From assembly GCF_000447295.1 (NCBI RefSeq), contig NZ_KE650771.1:2009004-2073003 (forward strand): a stretch of 64,000 bases of DNA, in the 5' to 3' direction. Source of the DNA: Fischerella sp. PCC 9431 (GTDB lineage: Bacteria; Cyanobacteriota; Cyanobacteriia; Cyanobacteriales; Nostocaceae). A model generated the notes under the pieces. That model was not told the DNA's origin, made no database searches, and saw nothing but the letters and a program-made list of their open reading frames with translations. Below are positions 36,764-46,811 of the stretch, piece by piece (position 1 is the first letter of the stretch; each line of letters begins with the position of its first letter). A program made the position numbers and the translations under genes.

Positions 36764-37394
36764 ATTGTCCTATGATGGGGTTTCTATTCTTGCCCCAACC
36801 AAGAAAGATGCCACCCACCTTGCCCAATCCTACGGTTATGCTTTAAGCGAAACCGCAGCCAAAATCAATGGCAAGGTGCGGATCGCTTGGAGACACTGCA
36901 AGCGACCAATTGAGTTTTACAGTTGGATGGCAACCCAGCAGTTACCAACACCCGCCGAAACTGCTGCACGCATGTTACCTCTGGGGGGAGAAGTCTTTTG
37001 CAGTCAGCTGCAATTACCAGTAGAGTTGTTGAAACGCATGGTTAATGCTGCTGAAAGTGAACGTCCGATTAGTATTATCAGACAAGATAACCAAAAACAA
37101 ATAATTGTTAACCAGTTAATGTCTGACATGTTACAAACTCCCCCAGAGGTTGCCACTCAAAGAGTAATGAATCGGTTTTGGCTACCAAAAGATTTGGCAG
37201 AACTAGAACGACGTCTACGTCAAGAAGGTCGATTCACCATGACTTACTCTGCTGGACTAAATGAGCAAACTTGGGCAATCCTCACAACCCAATTTGAGAG
37301 TTTTGAGGTTGATGGGATCTGGTACAGACAGGGAACTTCCTTAGCAACTCCCCAGGTTGTACCAATCCCACCAGAAGCTTTTGCTCCCATTTAA
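36714..37394 (+). CDS. PAS-like domain protein coupled to the RHH gene
   Basis: A 226-aa protein I cannot name. Residues about 110-215 (IIVNQLMSDMLQTPPEVATQ, WLPKDLAELERRLRQEGRFT, FEVDGIWYRQGTSLAT) follow the strand-helix order of a PAS sensor domain. The first 100 residues hold the run SYGYALSETAAKINGKVRIA and an RPIEFYSWM motif. It starts inside the RHH gene in another frame, so it probably acts with that regulator as a sensor or cofactor. No membrane segment. The PAS assignment is by eye. Confidence 0.6.
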   Translation: MSASVLKVLNQPGWNYKLSYDGVSILAPTKKDATHLAQSYGYALSETAAKINGKVRIAWRHCKRPIEFYSWMATQQLPTPAETAARMLPLGGEVFCSQLQLPVELLKRMVNAAESERPISIIRQDNQKQIIVNQLMSDMLQTPPEVATQRVMNRFWLPKDLAELERRLRQEGRFTMTYSAGLNEQTWAILTTQFESFEVDGIWYRQGTSLATPQVVPIPPEAFAPI

Positions 37395-37526
37395 GTAGTG
37401 TATATAGTTTGACTACTTCAAGATATGAAAAATCATCAGGTGTGTAAATTTATTCATTCAGGGTATGCACTACCTCACTTGGGGATCAGAGATTAGGGAT
37501 CAGGGATCGGAAGAATAACTAATAAC

Positions 37527-37576
37527 TATTGACCATTGACCATTGACCATTGACCATTGACCATTGACCATTAACT
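37527..37576. repeat. Tandem 7-bp repeat TTGACCA
   Basis: About six to seven copies of TTGACCA, directly downstream of the ftn2 stop region. A typical short tandem heptanucleotide repeat of Nostocales. Confidence 0.85.
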
Positions 37577-37587
37577 AACAAATATAT

Positions 37588-39891
37588 TTAGACTTTATTC
37601 AACACAGATATTTCCCGGATACGCCATCCATCAGTTTTGCGAACCAAGTTATATCTGACTCTGACTGTTTCAGTTGAAGACTTTTTCTGGTTTAGTTGAC
37701 CGTTTTCATAAAAACTAGTTGTTTCAGTTACCGAAGCTTGCACCGCAGCGTGTTCCTGATCTGTAGGATTAATCTCTAAAGATTCTACTTTAACAGTATG
37801 TTGATATTTGCGATAACGGTTATCAGCTTTATCTTCCTTAGCAACAAGTTGCCATTGAGTTAGAACTGAGCCTATTAAAATATTTTCTAAACTATCAATT
37901 TCATGATTTGGCCCTAAAGCAGCAGATTTAGTTGCCAACCAAGTCTGAATCACTTCTTCTGCTGTCGCTTCTGTTAACAAACCCGTCGGAAACATGGGTT
38001 TGCTATTACGGTCAGGGATAGTTAGTGGTAGTTCATTTAGTTGTATTAATAACTGTTCACCTTGTAAAGCAGGTGCTGGTCTCAAGGCGTTATGGACGAA
38101 TTTTACGGTTGTTGAAATCGCCAGCCACAAAACTAATATACTTCCCAAACTAGTCAACAGTATCCACAATAACCGCTTGTTGGTATTGACGTTACGAGTA
38201 GTAGAACGCCGTCGCCGTGCAGCAGGTGGCCGCTGTTCCCAGTGACGTTCTCTAGCATAAGGAGATGGGCTGGGTCTGCGCCTTCTTGAGGTTGGTGATT
38301 GAGAGGGTACACTAGCTCTTGCAGAACCATTCATGTGATAGTCATTGTTTCTGCTAGCGCGTTCCACGCCCGAAACAGATGTCAAGGGCATGTCTATTCT
38401 TGTGTCTTCACGGTCTGAATGAGGACGTGAGACTTGAAAGGAAGAGGATGAGTGAGTTTGGGGAGAGTTTGCGGAATTGGTTTTTTCACCTAGAAATTGA
38501 CCATAAACTATATTAGTATCGCTGCGGGGATTCTGGCGACTGGCACGGGTTTGAAGATATGACGTTTGGTTAGTTGTTGACCCTTCGTAATTGGTTTCTA
38601 CTTGTGTCGGTAACTGTTCGAGATAGGCTTGTACCTGCTGGTTAGCAAAATAATCTTTCAGAGAAGCTTGCTGCTTGGCTAAATCTCGAAAGTTGGGAAA
38701 AACATCGTTTTGTAACCAGTGTTCGCCGTATAAACACAAGCCTGGAAGTAGATCAGGAGAGTTTTGAGAATTTTCCCGAATAAAAACTAGGGCTTCGTAT
38801 TCCTGACTCAGTTCTAAAGCACGGGTAGCTTCTTCAGTTTGACCCAACATCAAAGCGCATAACGACTGTTCTAAATGCACATCTTGACGCTTACCTAAAC
38901 GCATTAGCATCTGCTTGGCTTGGTAAATCAAAGCTGGTTGACATTGGGTAAATCCCCGTGCTATCAATGCATAAACAGCCAAGTATATAGCTACACCAGA
39001 AGGACGCTTACTTTCCGCTTCAAATAGTTGGTGTTGTTCTGCTACTGTCAGATGGTTACGCAGTTGTTGGATAAAGCGTAAAAAGTCATCAATGTTTAAC
39101 CCAGAGTAGTCATTTCCAGTGCCATCAATACCGCCGCGATCGCTTAAGATTTCTTGTAATAACTTCAATCCTTGATTGCGTTCGGCAGTTTTTTCTAGTG
39201 GTAGGGCAAGCAACTCTAAAATTCTATATGGTCGCAGTCTGTAAAGATCTGCTTGGATTTCAGCCTGAACGTTAGGAAATAACCCAAAATGTGCTAGTAA
39301 TTCATCACCTGTTTCTAGGGAAGCAGCAGCATTTTCGTAATGACCCTGTTGCCATTCTTCTCGACCTAATTCTAGGCACGCCAAAGCAACTGTGAGAATA
39401 ACATCTGGTTTTTGGGGGTCTATATCACTATATTCACCCGTTTCTAAAGTATTGCTTGCTTGCAAACCATTACTATTATTTATCGCTAGGTATGGATGAC
39501 CTAACTTCAGTACTAATTCGTATTCCCCTAAATCTTGGAGAATCAGCAAAGCACCTGCTAATTCGTCTGAGTTAATTTCGATGCTCAGACCTTGAGACTC
39601 AATTAAGCCATGATCAGCAGCACGGTTTTCTACTGTCACGCCAGTATTGTGTTCCCGATCAGGACCATAGGCATGAGCAAGATAACTTTGATCGTAGGCT
39701 TTGCGTTCTTTGGGATTTGATAAAACCACGTAAGCTTCTTCAATCAGTTGTTTGCGAGAGTTAATCGCTACCAAGGAATACTCACGTCGCGGCAATTGCT
39801 GTCGGCGATCGCTATACGCCTGCCGCAATTGCTCTTCACTTGCCGCTAAAGGCAGTCCTAAAATTCGGTAGTAATCTAGCGGAATTCGCAC
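37588..39891 (-). CDS. ftn2: Cell division protein Ftn2/ZipN (ARC6 homologue)
   Basis: A 767-aa inner-membrane division protein that anchors and stabilises the FtsZ ring in cyanobacteria; ARC6 does this in plastids. The N-terminus is a divergent J domain (MRIPLDYYRILGLPLAAS, then YDQSYLAHAYG). A helical repeat region follows to about 430, then a disordered basic stretch (SRRRRPSPSPYARERHWEQR). One membrane helix lies at about 573-592 (LLWILLTSLGSILVLWLAI), and a C-terminal IMS domain at about 630-765. Length and order fit the family. Confidence 0.95.
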   Translation of the reverse strand: MRIPLDYYRILGLPLAASEEQLRQAYSDRRQQLPRREYSLVAINSRKQLIEEAYVVLSNPKERKAYDQSYLAHAYGPDREHNTGVTVENRAADHGLIESQGLSIEINSDELAGALLILQDLGEYELVLKLGHPYLAINNSNGLQASNTLETGEYSDIDPQKPDVILTVALACLELGREEWQQGHYENAAASLETGDELLAHFGLFPNVQAEIQADLYRLRPYRILELLALPLEKTAERNQGLKLLQEILSDRGGIDGTGNDYSGLNIDDFLRFIQQLRNHLTVAEQHQLFEAESKRPSGVAIYLAVYALIARGFTQCQPALIYQAKQMLMRLGKRQDVHLEQSLCALMLGQTEEATRALELSQEYEALVFIRENSQNSPDLLPGLCLYGEHWLQNDVFPNFRDLAKQQASLKDYFANQQVQAYLEQLPTQVETNYEGSTTNQTSYLQTRASRQNPRSDTNIVYGQFLGEKTNSANSPQTHSSSSFQVSRPHSDREDTRIDMPLTSVSGVERASRNNDYHMNGSARASVPSQSPTSRRRRPSPSPYARERHWEQRPPAARRRRSTTRNVNTNKRLLWILLTSLGSILVLWLAISTTVKFVHNALRPAPALQGEQLLIQLNELPLTIPDRNSKPMFPTGLLTEATAEEVIQTWLATKSAALGPNHEIDSLENILIGSVLTQWQLVAKEDKADNRYRKYQHTVKVESLEINPTDQEHAAVQASVTETTSFYENGQLNQKKSSTETVRVRYNLVRKTDGWRIREISVLNKV

Positions 39892-40469
39892 AGCCTACTT
39901 CCCCTGCAGCGCGATCGACATAGTTTTAAGAGAGTATTCCAAGAATGTAAAAGCGTGCCATAATAATAACTCGTTGTTTTCACACAACAAGTGTGTTTTG
40001 CAACAAGTTTACTTCTGCCTCTCAAATCTCTTTGACGGCAGCGCCAGTCATATTCTGTTGGCAGATATTTATTATTTTCCTCTATTTGGAATGTATTTTC
40101 TAAGCATTCCTGCGGCTGATGCTGACGGAAGTTTCCTAACATCCCATCAGACAGATACCGTTTGATAGGTTTGCTTCTGCTTGCAAGCGAACCGAAGTAT
40201 AACATAGTTGGATATTTATGGCAATTATCTAGAGAAGTAAAAACATAAAAGATTGAATTTTTGAATTTGTTAATGAGTATGCAGAAAGCAAGCTATCCTG
40301 GTTGATAGTCTTGGGTCTAAGGTTGTTATCTTAACCCTTCTCAGAAAAAACATAAAACAGTAATAGCCAATGACTGTTTAATTTTTAACTCTTTTTTTTG
40401 AGTTCAAAAATTATTCAATTCTTTTAAGCATGGTAACTTTAAGTGTTACTACGGGGATACTAAAAAATA
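39892..40469. other. Spacer between divergent ftn2 and pdhA
   Basis: 578 bases that must hold the promoters of both genes. A 109-codon frame antisense here is low in protein character. No RNA gene recognised. Confidence 0.45.
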
Positions 40470-41507
40470 ATGGTTCAAGAACGCACTTTACCGACATTTG
40501 ACGTTGCTACCGCCCAGATTGACAAAGAAGAAGGGCTGCGGTTGTATCAAGATATGGTACTAGGGCGCACCTTTGAAGACAAATGCGCGGAAATGTATTA
40601 CAGAGGCAAAATGTTTGGTTTTGTCCATCTGTATAATGGTCAAGAGGCAGTCTCCACAGGTGTGATCCAAGGAGCAATGCGGCCGGGAGAAGATTTTGTT
40701 TCTAGTACCTACCGCGACCATGTTCATGCTTTGAGTGCCGGAGTACCAGCAAAACAAGTCATGGCAGAATTATTTGGCAAAGCCACAGGTTGTAGTAAAG
40801 GACGTGGCGGTTCTATGCACATGTTCTCTGCTGAACATGGTTTGCTGGGTGGTTATGCTTTTGTCGCCGAAGGTATTCCTGTAGCAGCTGGGGCAGCTTT
40901 TCAAAGTAAATACCGCCGGGAAGTTCTGGGTGATGCTAGCGCTGATCAAGTTACAGCTTGCTTTTTTGGTGACGGTGCTTGCAACAACGGTCAATTTTTC
41001 GAGACCTTAAATATGGCGGCGCTGTGGAAGTTGCCAATTCTGTTCGTCGTTGAAAATAATAAATGGGCTATTGGTATGGCCCATGAACGAGCAACTTCTG
41101 ATCCAGAAATTTATAAAAAAGCCAGCGTCTTCAACATGGTGGGTGTGGAAGTAGACGGTATGGATATTATGGCAGTGCGTGCAGTCGCACAGGAAGCCGT
41201 AGCCCGCGCCCGCGCTGGTGAAGGCCCGACCTTGATTGAAGCACTAACTTACCGTTTCCGCGGCCACTCTTTGGCAGATCCAGACGAACTGCGAACCAAA
41301 GATGAAAAAGAATTTTGGTTTAGCCGCGATCCAATCAAGAAATTTGCTGCTTATCTTACAGAAAAAAACCTGGCAACAACGGAAGAATTAAAAGAGATTG
41401 ACCGCAAAATCCAGCAAGAAATAGAAGAAGCAGTGAAATTCGCTGAAACTAGCCCTGAACCTGACCCCAGCGAACTATATCGCTACATTTTTGCGGAAGA
41501 CAAATGA
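40470..41507 (+). CDS. pdhA: Pyruvate dehydrogenase E1 alpha subunit
   Basis: A 345-aa thiamine diphosphate enzyme subunit that decarboxylates pyruvate in the complex making acetyl-CoA. The thiamine-binding motif is clear: [20 protein letters not shown] then [26 protein letters not shown]-like residues ([14 protein letters not shown]) form the regulated loop seen in E1 alpha. Length and start are standard. No other complex genes lie beside it, usual for cyanobacteria. Confidence 0.97.
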   Translation: MVQERTLPTFDVATAQIDKEEGLRLYQDMVLGRTFEDKCAEMYYRGKMFGFVHLYNGQEAVSTGVIQGAMRPGEDFVSSTYRDHVHALSAGVPAKQVMAELFGKATGCSKGRGGSMHMFSAEHGLLGGYAFVAEGIPVAAGAAFQSKYRREVLGDASADQVTACFFGDGACNNGQFFETLNMAALWKLPILFVVENNKWAIGMAHERATSDPEIYKKASVFNMVGVEVDGMDIMAVRAVAQEAVARARAGEGPTLIEALTYRFRGHSLADPDELRTKDEKEFWFSRDPIKKFAAYLTEKNLATTEELKEIDRKIQQEIEEAVKFAETSPEPDPSELYRYIFAEDK

Positions 41508-41539
41508 AAGGGAACTCTTAACAGAGGAAAATAAATATT

Positions 41540-41602
41540 AGGTAGGGTGTGTTATGGCTTCAGCTTAACGCACCGCCGATAATTTGGTGCGTTAGGCGCT
41601 TT
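41540..41602. repeat. Intergenic palindromic repeat (TAACGCACC family)
   Basis: GGTAGGGTGTGTTATGGC, CTTAACGCACC and GGTGCGTTAGGCGC form an imperfect palindrome between pdhA and the mutarotase gene. A partial copy lies at about 4228-4245. Confidence 0.6.
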
Positions 41603-41606
41603 TATC

Positions 41607-42476
41607 ATGTTTTCTATATCTATTAAACAACAACAATACAAAACCTACATTCTCACCGACGAAACCGCCAACTCTCAGCTAGAAGTTGTTCCAGAACGGG
41701 GCGGTATCATCACTCACTGGCGAACTCAAGGGCAAGAAATTCTCTATTTAGATACAGAACGGTTTGCTAACCCAGAGTTGAGTGTTAGGGGTGGTATCCC
41801 GGTTTTGTTTCCGATTTGCGGCAATTTACCGGAAAATAGTTACACTTACAACGGTAAGCAATATACTTTGAAACAACACGGTTTTGCTCGTGATTTACCG
41901 TGGCAAGTAACTGACCAAGTTAGCCAAAATGCAGCAAGTTTTACTCTGACCCTCAATAGTAATGAGCAAACACGAGCAGTATATCCTTTTGATTTTCAGG
42001 TAAGTTTCAGTTATAAGATCCAAGGCAATTCCTTAGAAATCCAGCAACAGTATACCAATCTTTCCTTGGAAGCAATGCCTTTTTCTTTTGGGTTTCATCC
42101 TTACTTTCTCACACAGGATAAAACCCAATTAGAGTTTGAGATTCCGGCTTCAGAGTATCAAGATCAAAGAAGCAAAGAAATTCATGCTTTTGACGGAAAA
42201 TTTGATTTCAATCAAGATGAAATTGATGTGGCATTTAAACAACTAAGTAGTCAATCTGCCAGTGTGAGTGACAATAGCCGCAAATTAAAAGTCACACTTG
42301 AATATGACAATATCTTTTCCACGCTCGTGTTTTGGACACTCAAAGGCAAAGACTTCTACTGTCTAGAACCCTGGAGCGCGCCTCGTAACGCCATTAATAC
42401 TGGTGAAAATCTAACTATTTTGCAACCAGGAGCTACTTGTGCAGCGAGTGTGAGAATTTTGGCAAAATTTTTCTAA
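41607..42476 (+). CDS. Aldose 1-epimerase (mutarotase) family protein
   Basis: A 289-aa cytosolic beta-sandwich enzyme that interconverts alpha and beta forms of hexoses or hexose phosphates. Family motifs are GGIPVLFPICGNLP, KQHGFARDLPWQV (with the HGFAR active-site region) and MPFSFGFHPYF, with ENLTILQPG near the C-terminus. Whether the substrate is free galactose/glucose or a hexose-6-phosphate cannot be told. It may be cotranscribed with pdhA, but a palindromic repeat separates them. Confidence 0.88.
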   Translation: MFSISIKQQQYKTYILTDETANSQLEVVPERGGIITHWRTQGQEILYLDTERFANPELSVRGGIPVLFPICGNLPENSYTYNGKQYTLKQHGFARDLPWQVTDQVSQNAASFTLTLNSNEQTRAVYPFDFQVSFSYKIQGNSLEIQQQYTNLSLEAMPFSFGFHPYFLTQDKTQLEFEIPASEYQDQRSKEIHAFDGKFDFNQDEIDVAFKQLSSQSASVSDNSRKLKVTLEYDNIFSTLVFWTLKGKDFYCLEPWSAPRNAINTGENLTILQPGATCAASVRILAKFF

Positions 42477-42537
42477 ACCCCTTTACAAAATTGCAACTTC
42501 TTATGATATAGTAATAAAGTTGCAAATCGCTGACAAC

Positions 42538-42609
42538 GGGTCGCTAACTCAATGGTAGAGTACTCGGCTTTTAACCGATTAGTTCTGGGTTCGAATCCCA
42601 GGCGACCCA
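42538..42609 (+). tRNA. tRNA-Lys (anticodon TTT)
   Basis: 72 bases. GGGTCGC pairs with GCGACCC. D arm ACTC/GAGT. Anticodon arm with loop CTTTTAA gives anticodon TTT, with one weak closing pair. T arm CTGGGTTCGAATCCCAG. Discriminator A, no encoded CCA. A TATAGTAAT stretch upstream may serve as promoter. Confidence 0.95.
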
Positions 42610-42810
42610 TATAAATTTTTATATCAAAACAACCAAAACCAAAAAGTCTAATTAGTGCGGCTTTAGGTGAATTCGTGGTGTATGGTTTAGCATCTCCGTC
42701 TCTTGAGAGCGAGGATAGGGCAAAAATGTATCAATTGATGCTATATTGTGTTGACACAAGAGTTAGGATTGCACAATTGCCATAAATTGTGATTAACTCT
42801 TTTCAACTTA
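42610..42810. other. Spacer between tRNA-Lys and M16 peptidase genes
   Basis: 201 bases, probably holding the promoter of the peptidase pair. Nothing else is clear. Confidence 0.35.
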
Positions 42811-44079
42811 GTGTTACCAAAACCCATCAACACCGTGTTTTCAACCTCGGTCTTTACACTCAATAATGGTTTAACGTTTATCCATCAAGAAATTCCTGAC
42901 ACTCCTGTGGTTGTAGCGGATGTATGGGTGCGCGCCGGTGCTAGGATTGAACCCAGCCCTTGGTTTGGTATGGCTCACTTTCTAGAACATATGATCTTCA
43001 AAGGTACTCCAAACCTGCCACCAGGAGTATTTGATCAAAAAATTGAAAACAGAGGTGGGGTAGCTAATGCGGTTACTAGCTATGATTATGCCCATTACTC
43101 TATCACTACAGCTGCTAGTTTTATCGAAGAGACTCTACCTTACTTGGCAGAACTATTGCTAAATGCGGCGATTCCAGAAGATGAATTTAGCCGTGAACGA
43201 GATGTGGTTTTAGAAGAAATTCGTTTTTGCCAAGATGATCCTGATTGGATAGGATTTCAAACGTTACTCCAGAGTGTTTATCAGCACCATCCCTATGGAC
43301 GTCCGGTGTTGGGTACAGAACAAGAACTCATGCAGCACTCAGCAGAACAAATGCGCTGCTTTCACCGCACTTATTATCAACCTGAAAACATTACGGTGGT
43401 GATTGTTGGAGGAATAGCTCAAGAAGTAGCTCTAGAATTAGTTAACAGTACGTTTAATAATTTTGGCGATCGCTGTTGTGATTGTCCACCAACAGAAGAA
43501 GTAGCAAGACCAATCATCGCAGGAATTCGCCGCCAACAGTTAGATTTACCCCGCCTAGAACAAGCACGATTGATGATGGCGTGGACAGGACCAGGAGTCG
43601 AACAACTCCGCAGCGCCTACGGATTAGATTTACTCTCAGTCTTACTTGCAGAAGGGCGAACATCCCGCCTAGTTAGAGACTTGCGAGAAGAACAGCAATT
43701 AGTTCAGGGTATATGCAGTAATTTTTCCCTGCAAAGAGATTCGAGTTTATTTACCATTACTGCTTGGTTAGAACCAGAAAACTTGGAACGTGTCGAGTCC
43801 TTAATTCGTCTTCACCTAGAGGATTTACTGAGTCATGGTATTTCTCCCCAGGAACTCACTCGTTCTCAACGCCTGTTATGTAATGATTTTGCCTTCTCCA
43901 CAGAAACGCCCAATCAACTAGCAGGACTATATGGATACTACAACACCATCGCCGAAGCAGAATTAGCGATGACATATCCCGAAAAAATCCAGTCCTTTGA
44001 TACGCAACAACTGCAACAATTAGCACAAGAGCTTCTTTCACCCAATCATTACGTAGTTACGGTATTGAAGCCTTGTTAG
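42811..44079 (+). CDS. M16 zinc peptidase, catalytic partner
   Basis: A 422-aa processing-peptidase-like protein. The inverted zinc motif HFLEHMIFKGT is intact (first histidine at residue 57), and the third ligand lies in VVLEEIRFCQDDPD. The C-terminal half is the second M16 lobe. It starts with GTG. Such proteins form dimers with an inactive homologue; the next gene is that type. Substrates in cyanobacteria are unclear, perhaps transit-like or small peptides. No signal peptide, so cytosolic. Confidence 0.92.
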   Translation: MLPKPINTVFSTSVFTLNNGLTFIHQEIPDTPVVVADVWVRAGARIEPSPWFGMAHFLEHMIFKGTPNLPPGVFDQKIENRGGVANAVTSYDYAHYSITTAASFIEETLPYLAELLLNAAIPEDEFSRERDVVLEEIRFCQDDPDWIGFQTLLQSVYQHHPYGRPVLGTEQELMQHSAEQMRCFHRTYYQPENITVVIVGGIAQEVALELVNSTFNNFGDRCCDCPPTEEVARPIIAGIRRQQLDLPRLEQARLMMAWTGPGVEQLRSAYGLDLLSVLLAEGRTSRLVRDLREEQQLVQGICSNFSLQRDSSLFTITAWLEPENLERVESLIRLHLEDLLSHGISPQELTRSQRLLCNDFAFSTETPNQLAGLYGYYNTIAEAELAMTYPEKIQSFDTQQLQQLAQELLSPNHYVVTVLKPC

Positions 44080-44084
44080 TCAAT

Positions 44085-44230
44085 TGTTACTAGTCATTTG
44101 TCATTTGTTATTAGTCAATTGTTACTCCTTATGCGCGGATTCATCCGCAATCTAAAATCAAAAATTCCAAAGCTCCCAGATTTATCTGTGGGGTCAATCC
44201 AAAATCCAAAATCTAAAATCCAAAATCGGT
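44085..44230. repeat. Mixed short tandem repeats between the M16 genes
   Basis: GTCATTTGTCATTTGTTATTAG and AATCCAAAATCCAAAATCTA type repeats fill most of the 150-base gap. The second peptidase starts right at their end. Confidence 0.75.
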
Positions 44231-44231
44231 T

Positions 44232-45506
44232 ATGACCACTTCCCTACAAAAATCCCACATTCACCGCACAGTATTAGATAATGGCATAGTATTACTTCTA
44301 ACAGAAAATCCCACAGCAGATATTATTGCGGCGCGGATTTTTATTCGTGCTGGTAGCTGTTACGAAAATCGGGAACATGCTGGATTAGCACATTTGCTGT
44401 CTGCGGTATTAACAAAAGGATGTGAGGGACTTTCTAGCTTGCAAATCGCCGAACGGGTGGAGTCTATCGGCGCACATTTAAGCACAGATACTGCTGCTGA
44501 TTATTTTCAGGTGTCTTTAAAGACGGTGACAGCAGATTTTGCTGATATTTTGACATTAGCAGGAAAGATCTTGCGATCGCCTACTTTTCCAGAAGTAGAA
44601 GTTGAATTAGAACGACGCATCGCCTTGCAAGATATTCGTTCTCAAAAAGAACATCCCTTCAGTATCGCCTTTGATCAACTACGCCAGGTGATGTACCAAA
44701 ATCATCCCTATGCGATGTCAGCACTGGGAAATGAATCAACTATGAGTAGTATCACCCGTGCAGATTTAGTTCAGTTTCACCAAACTTATTTTCGTCCAGA
44801 TAATTTGGTAATCAGTATTGCTGGTCGTATTACCCTAGATGATGCTGTTGTAGTAGTCAAAGAAGTCTTTGGCGATTGGCAAGCACCTGCTGATACACCA
44901 CTGCCTAAACTGAATTTACCAAATCTTACCGTCCAGCCACAACAGGTTATATTTCCCCAACAGACACAGCAATCAATTGTCATGCTGGGTTACATTGGCG
45001 CAGCAGTCAATTCTCCAGACTATGCTGCTTTGAAGTTATTATGTACATACTTAGGCAATGGGCTTTCCAGCCGCTTATTTGTGGAACTGCGAGAAAAGCG
45101 GGGTTTAGCTTACGAAGTATCCGCCTTGTACCCCACACGGTTGTTTCCTGCTACGTTTGCAGTATATATGGGTACGGCTCCCGAAAATACTCAAATTGCT
45201 CTATCTGGACTACAAACAGAAGTAGATTTACTGTATACTAAAGCACTTACAGAAGAAGACTTACAAGCAGCAAAGAATAAAATTTTAGGACAATACGCCT
45301 TGGGCAAGCAAACTAACGGACAACTTGCTCAAATATATGGCTGGTACGAAATTTTGGGATTGGGAATCGAATTTGATCAGAAATTTCAGGAACTGATTAC
45401 TAATGTTAATGCTGATGATGCGATGACAATAGCTTCTCGTTATTTACAGAAGTCTTATGTATCTTTGGTAGGTCCAGAAGAAGCAGTTAAATCAGTGAAC
45501 AGTTGA
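44232..45506 (+). CDS. M16 peptidase-like protein, inactive partner
   Basis: A 424-aa homologue of the preceding gene. Where the partner has HFLEH, this has AHLLSAVLTKG, so the zinc site is gone. The rest of the fold (RAGSCYENREHAGLAHLL, then the glycine-rich LCTYLGNGLSSRLFVELREK typical of the regulatory subunit) is kept. It probably pairs with the active subunit to close the chamber. Its last residues (KSVNS) and stop codon lie in a CAGTTAACAG-type repeat. Confidence 0.9.
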   Translation: MTTSLQKSHIHRTVLDNGIVLLLTENPTADIIAARIFIRAGSCYENREHAGLAHLLSAVLTKGCEGLSSLQIAERVESIGAHLSTDTAADYFQVSLKTVTADFADILTLAGKILRSPTFPEVEVELERRIALQDIRSQKEHPFSIAFDQLRQVMYQNHPYAMSALGNESTMSSITRADLVQFHQTYFRPDNLVISIAGRITLDDAVVVVKEVFGDWQAPADTPLPKLNLPNLTVQPQQVIFPQQTQQSIVMLGYIGAAVNSPDYAALKLLCTYLGNGLSSRLFVELREKRGLAYEVSALYPTRLFPATFAVYMGTAPENTQIALSGLQTEVDLLYTKALTEEDLQAAKNKILGQYALGKQTNGQLAQIYGWYEILGLGIEFDQKFQELITNVNADDAMTIASRYLQKSYVSLVGPEEAVKSVNS

Positions 45507-45560
45507 CAGTTAACAGTGAACAGTAAGTAAATTTTGATAACTGATAACTGATAACTGTTA
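45490..45560. repeat. CAGTTAACAG / TGATAACTGATAAC repeats
   Basis: Short tandem 7-base repeats overlapping the end of the M16-like gene. They include the stop codon and an inverted-type block TGATAACTGATAACTG further on. Confidence 0.8.
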
Positions 45561-45661
45561 AAAATATGGTTATTTAATAGCTAATATCAGTTTTTCTCTT
45601 GCATTTTCTCACCTTTTGCCGTATAGAGTATTACCATCAACTTTAGCGAGGGTAGAGTTTC

Positions 45662-46672
45662 ATGACAGCCAGTTTCTTTGGCTATTTAAGTTCGCTAAAC
45701 CCATTTGTAAAATGCTGTTTATTCAGGAAGCAGGAGGATAAATCCTTAGTAGGAATCGAATTACTGCTATTTTCCTCTGCACCTGTGTTGTTGAGTGTTT
45801 TTGCTATACCAGCATTTGCAGCACCATTACCACAGATAGCCCAGATAGCCCAAGTTAGCATCACTCGCCCTAATTTACAATTAGGTAGCCAAGGACAACC
45901 GGTATCAGAATTACAATCTGCACTGAAACTTTTAGGTTTCTACACAGGTGTTGTAGACGGAATTTATAACGAAGCAACAGCTAAAGCAGTTTCTCAGTTT
46001 CAACAAGCTGCTGGCTTAAATGCTAATGGTATTGTTGATACTATTACTTGGCAAAAACTTTTTCCTGGTGAAGCGATCGCATCAGCATCATCCCCTCCCC
46101 CTACTTCTACTACAACTGTCACCAATTCAGCCAGTAACTTTCCAGTTCCAACTCAGATTGTCAACAACTCCACAACTACTACAACCCAGACTGCAAATAA
46201 TTCCACAACTACCACAACTCAAACTGCGAATAATTCCACAGCACTGACTACCCCTCCTGAACCAAAACCAGCAACACCACCCAAACAAACCACATCTACT
46301 AATTCTCAAAAGAAAACAGTCACCCAATCATCATCTAATCGTTCTCAACAAAGCACACGCACTCAACAAAGTACACGTTCAACACGTTCTCAATCAACTC
46401 AACGTACTCAGCCAACCCCACGTTTTGAGCAAATTCCTGGTGTTCAATACACTTCCAAAGGATATCCTATTTTGCGTCCAGGAATGAGTAATGCTGAAGT
46501 CAGAAGATTACAATTGAGACTGCGGAAACTTGGTTATCTCAAAAGTGATGCTGATGGCGACTTTGGTAAAGAAACTGAAGCAGCAGTTCAAACTTTACAA
46601 AAGCGCTATGATATTGAGCCTGATGGTGTAGTTGGTGGTGCTACTTGGGAAATTTTGCTACGACGACGTTAG
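45662..46672 (+). CDS. Peptidoglycan-binding protein with two PG_binding_1 domains
   Basis: A 336-aa probable exported protein. A hydrophobic segment at about 35-56 (LLLFSSAPVLLSVFAIPAFA) is a signal or anchor. PG_binding domain one is at about 69-136 (LQLGSQGQPVSELQSALKLL, then WQKLF), and domain two at about 267-336 (LRPGMSNAEVRRLQLRLRKL, then TWEILL). Between them is a 120-residue linker of T, N, S, Q and P, with the unit NNSTTTTTQTA repeated. It should bind cell wall peptidoglycan; no catalytic domain is present. Confidence 0.88.
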   Translation: MTASFFGYLSSLNPFVKCCLFRKQEDKSLVGIELLLFSSAPVLLSVFAIPAFAAPLPQIAQIAQVSITRPNLQLGSQGQPVSELQSALKLLGFYTGVVDGIYNEATAKAVSQFQQAAGLNANGIVDTITWQKLFPGEAIASASSPPPTSTTTVTNSASNFPVPTQIVNNSTTTTTQTANNSTTTTTQTANNSTALTTPPEPKPATPPKQTTSTNSQKKTVTQSSSNRSQQSTRTQQSTRSTRSQSTQRTQPTPRFEQIPGVQYTSKGYPILRPGMSNAEVRRLQLRLRKLGYLKSDADGDFGKETEAAVQTLQKRYDIEPDGVVGGATWEILLRRR

Positions 46673-46811
46673 TTTTTACAACCCCAGTCTCTCACTCAAG
46701 ACTGATGTAAAGCCTCAATTCAATTTTAAAAATTGTAAACAAACCTACAAAATTTTTTGTAGGAATAAACAGCTATTGGTTTGCTGTTGTTACTTAAAAT
46801 TGGAGGCAAAA

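Noticed and set aside
39876-40205. 109-codon minus-strand frame upstream of ftn2
   Set aside because: Overlaps the ftn2 start region, Cys/Arg-rich and without a recognisable pattern.
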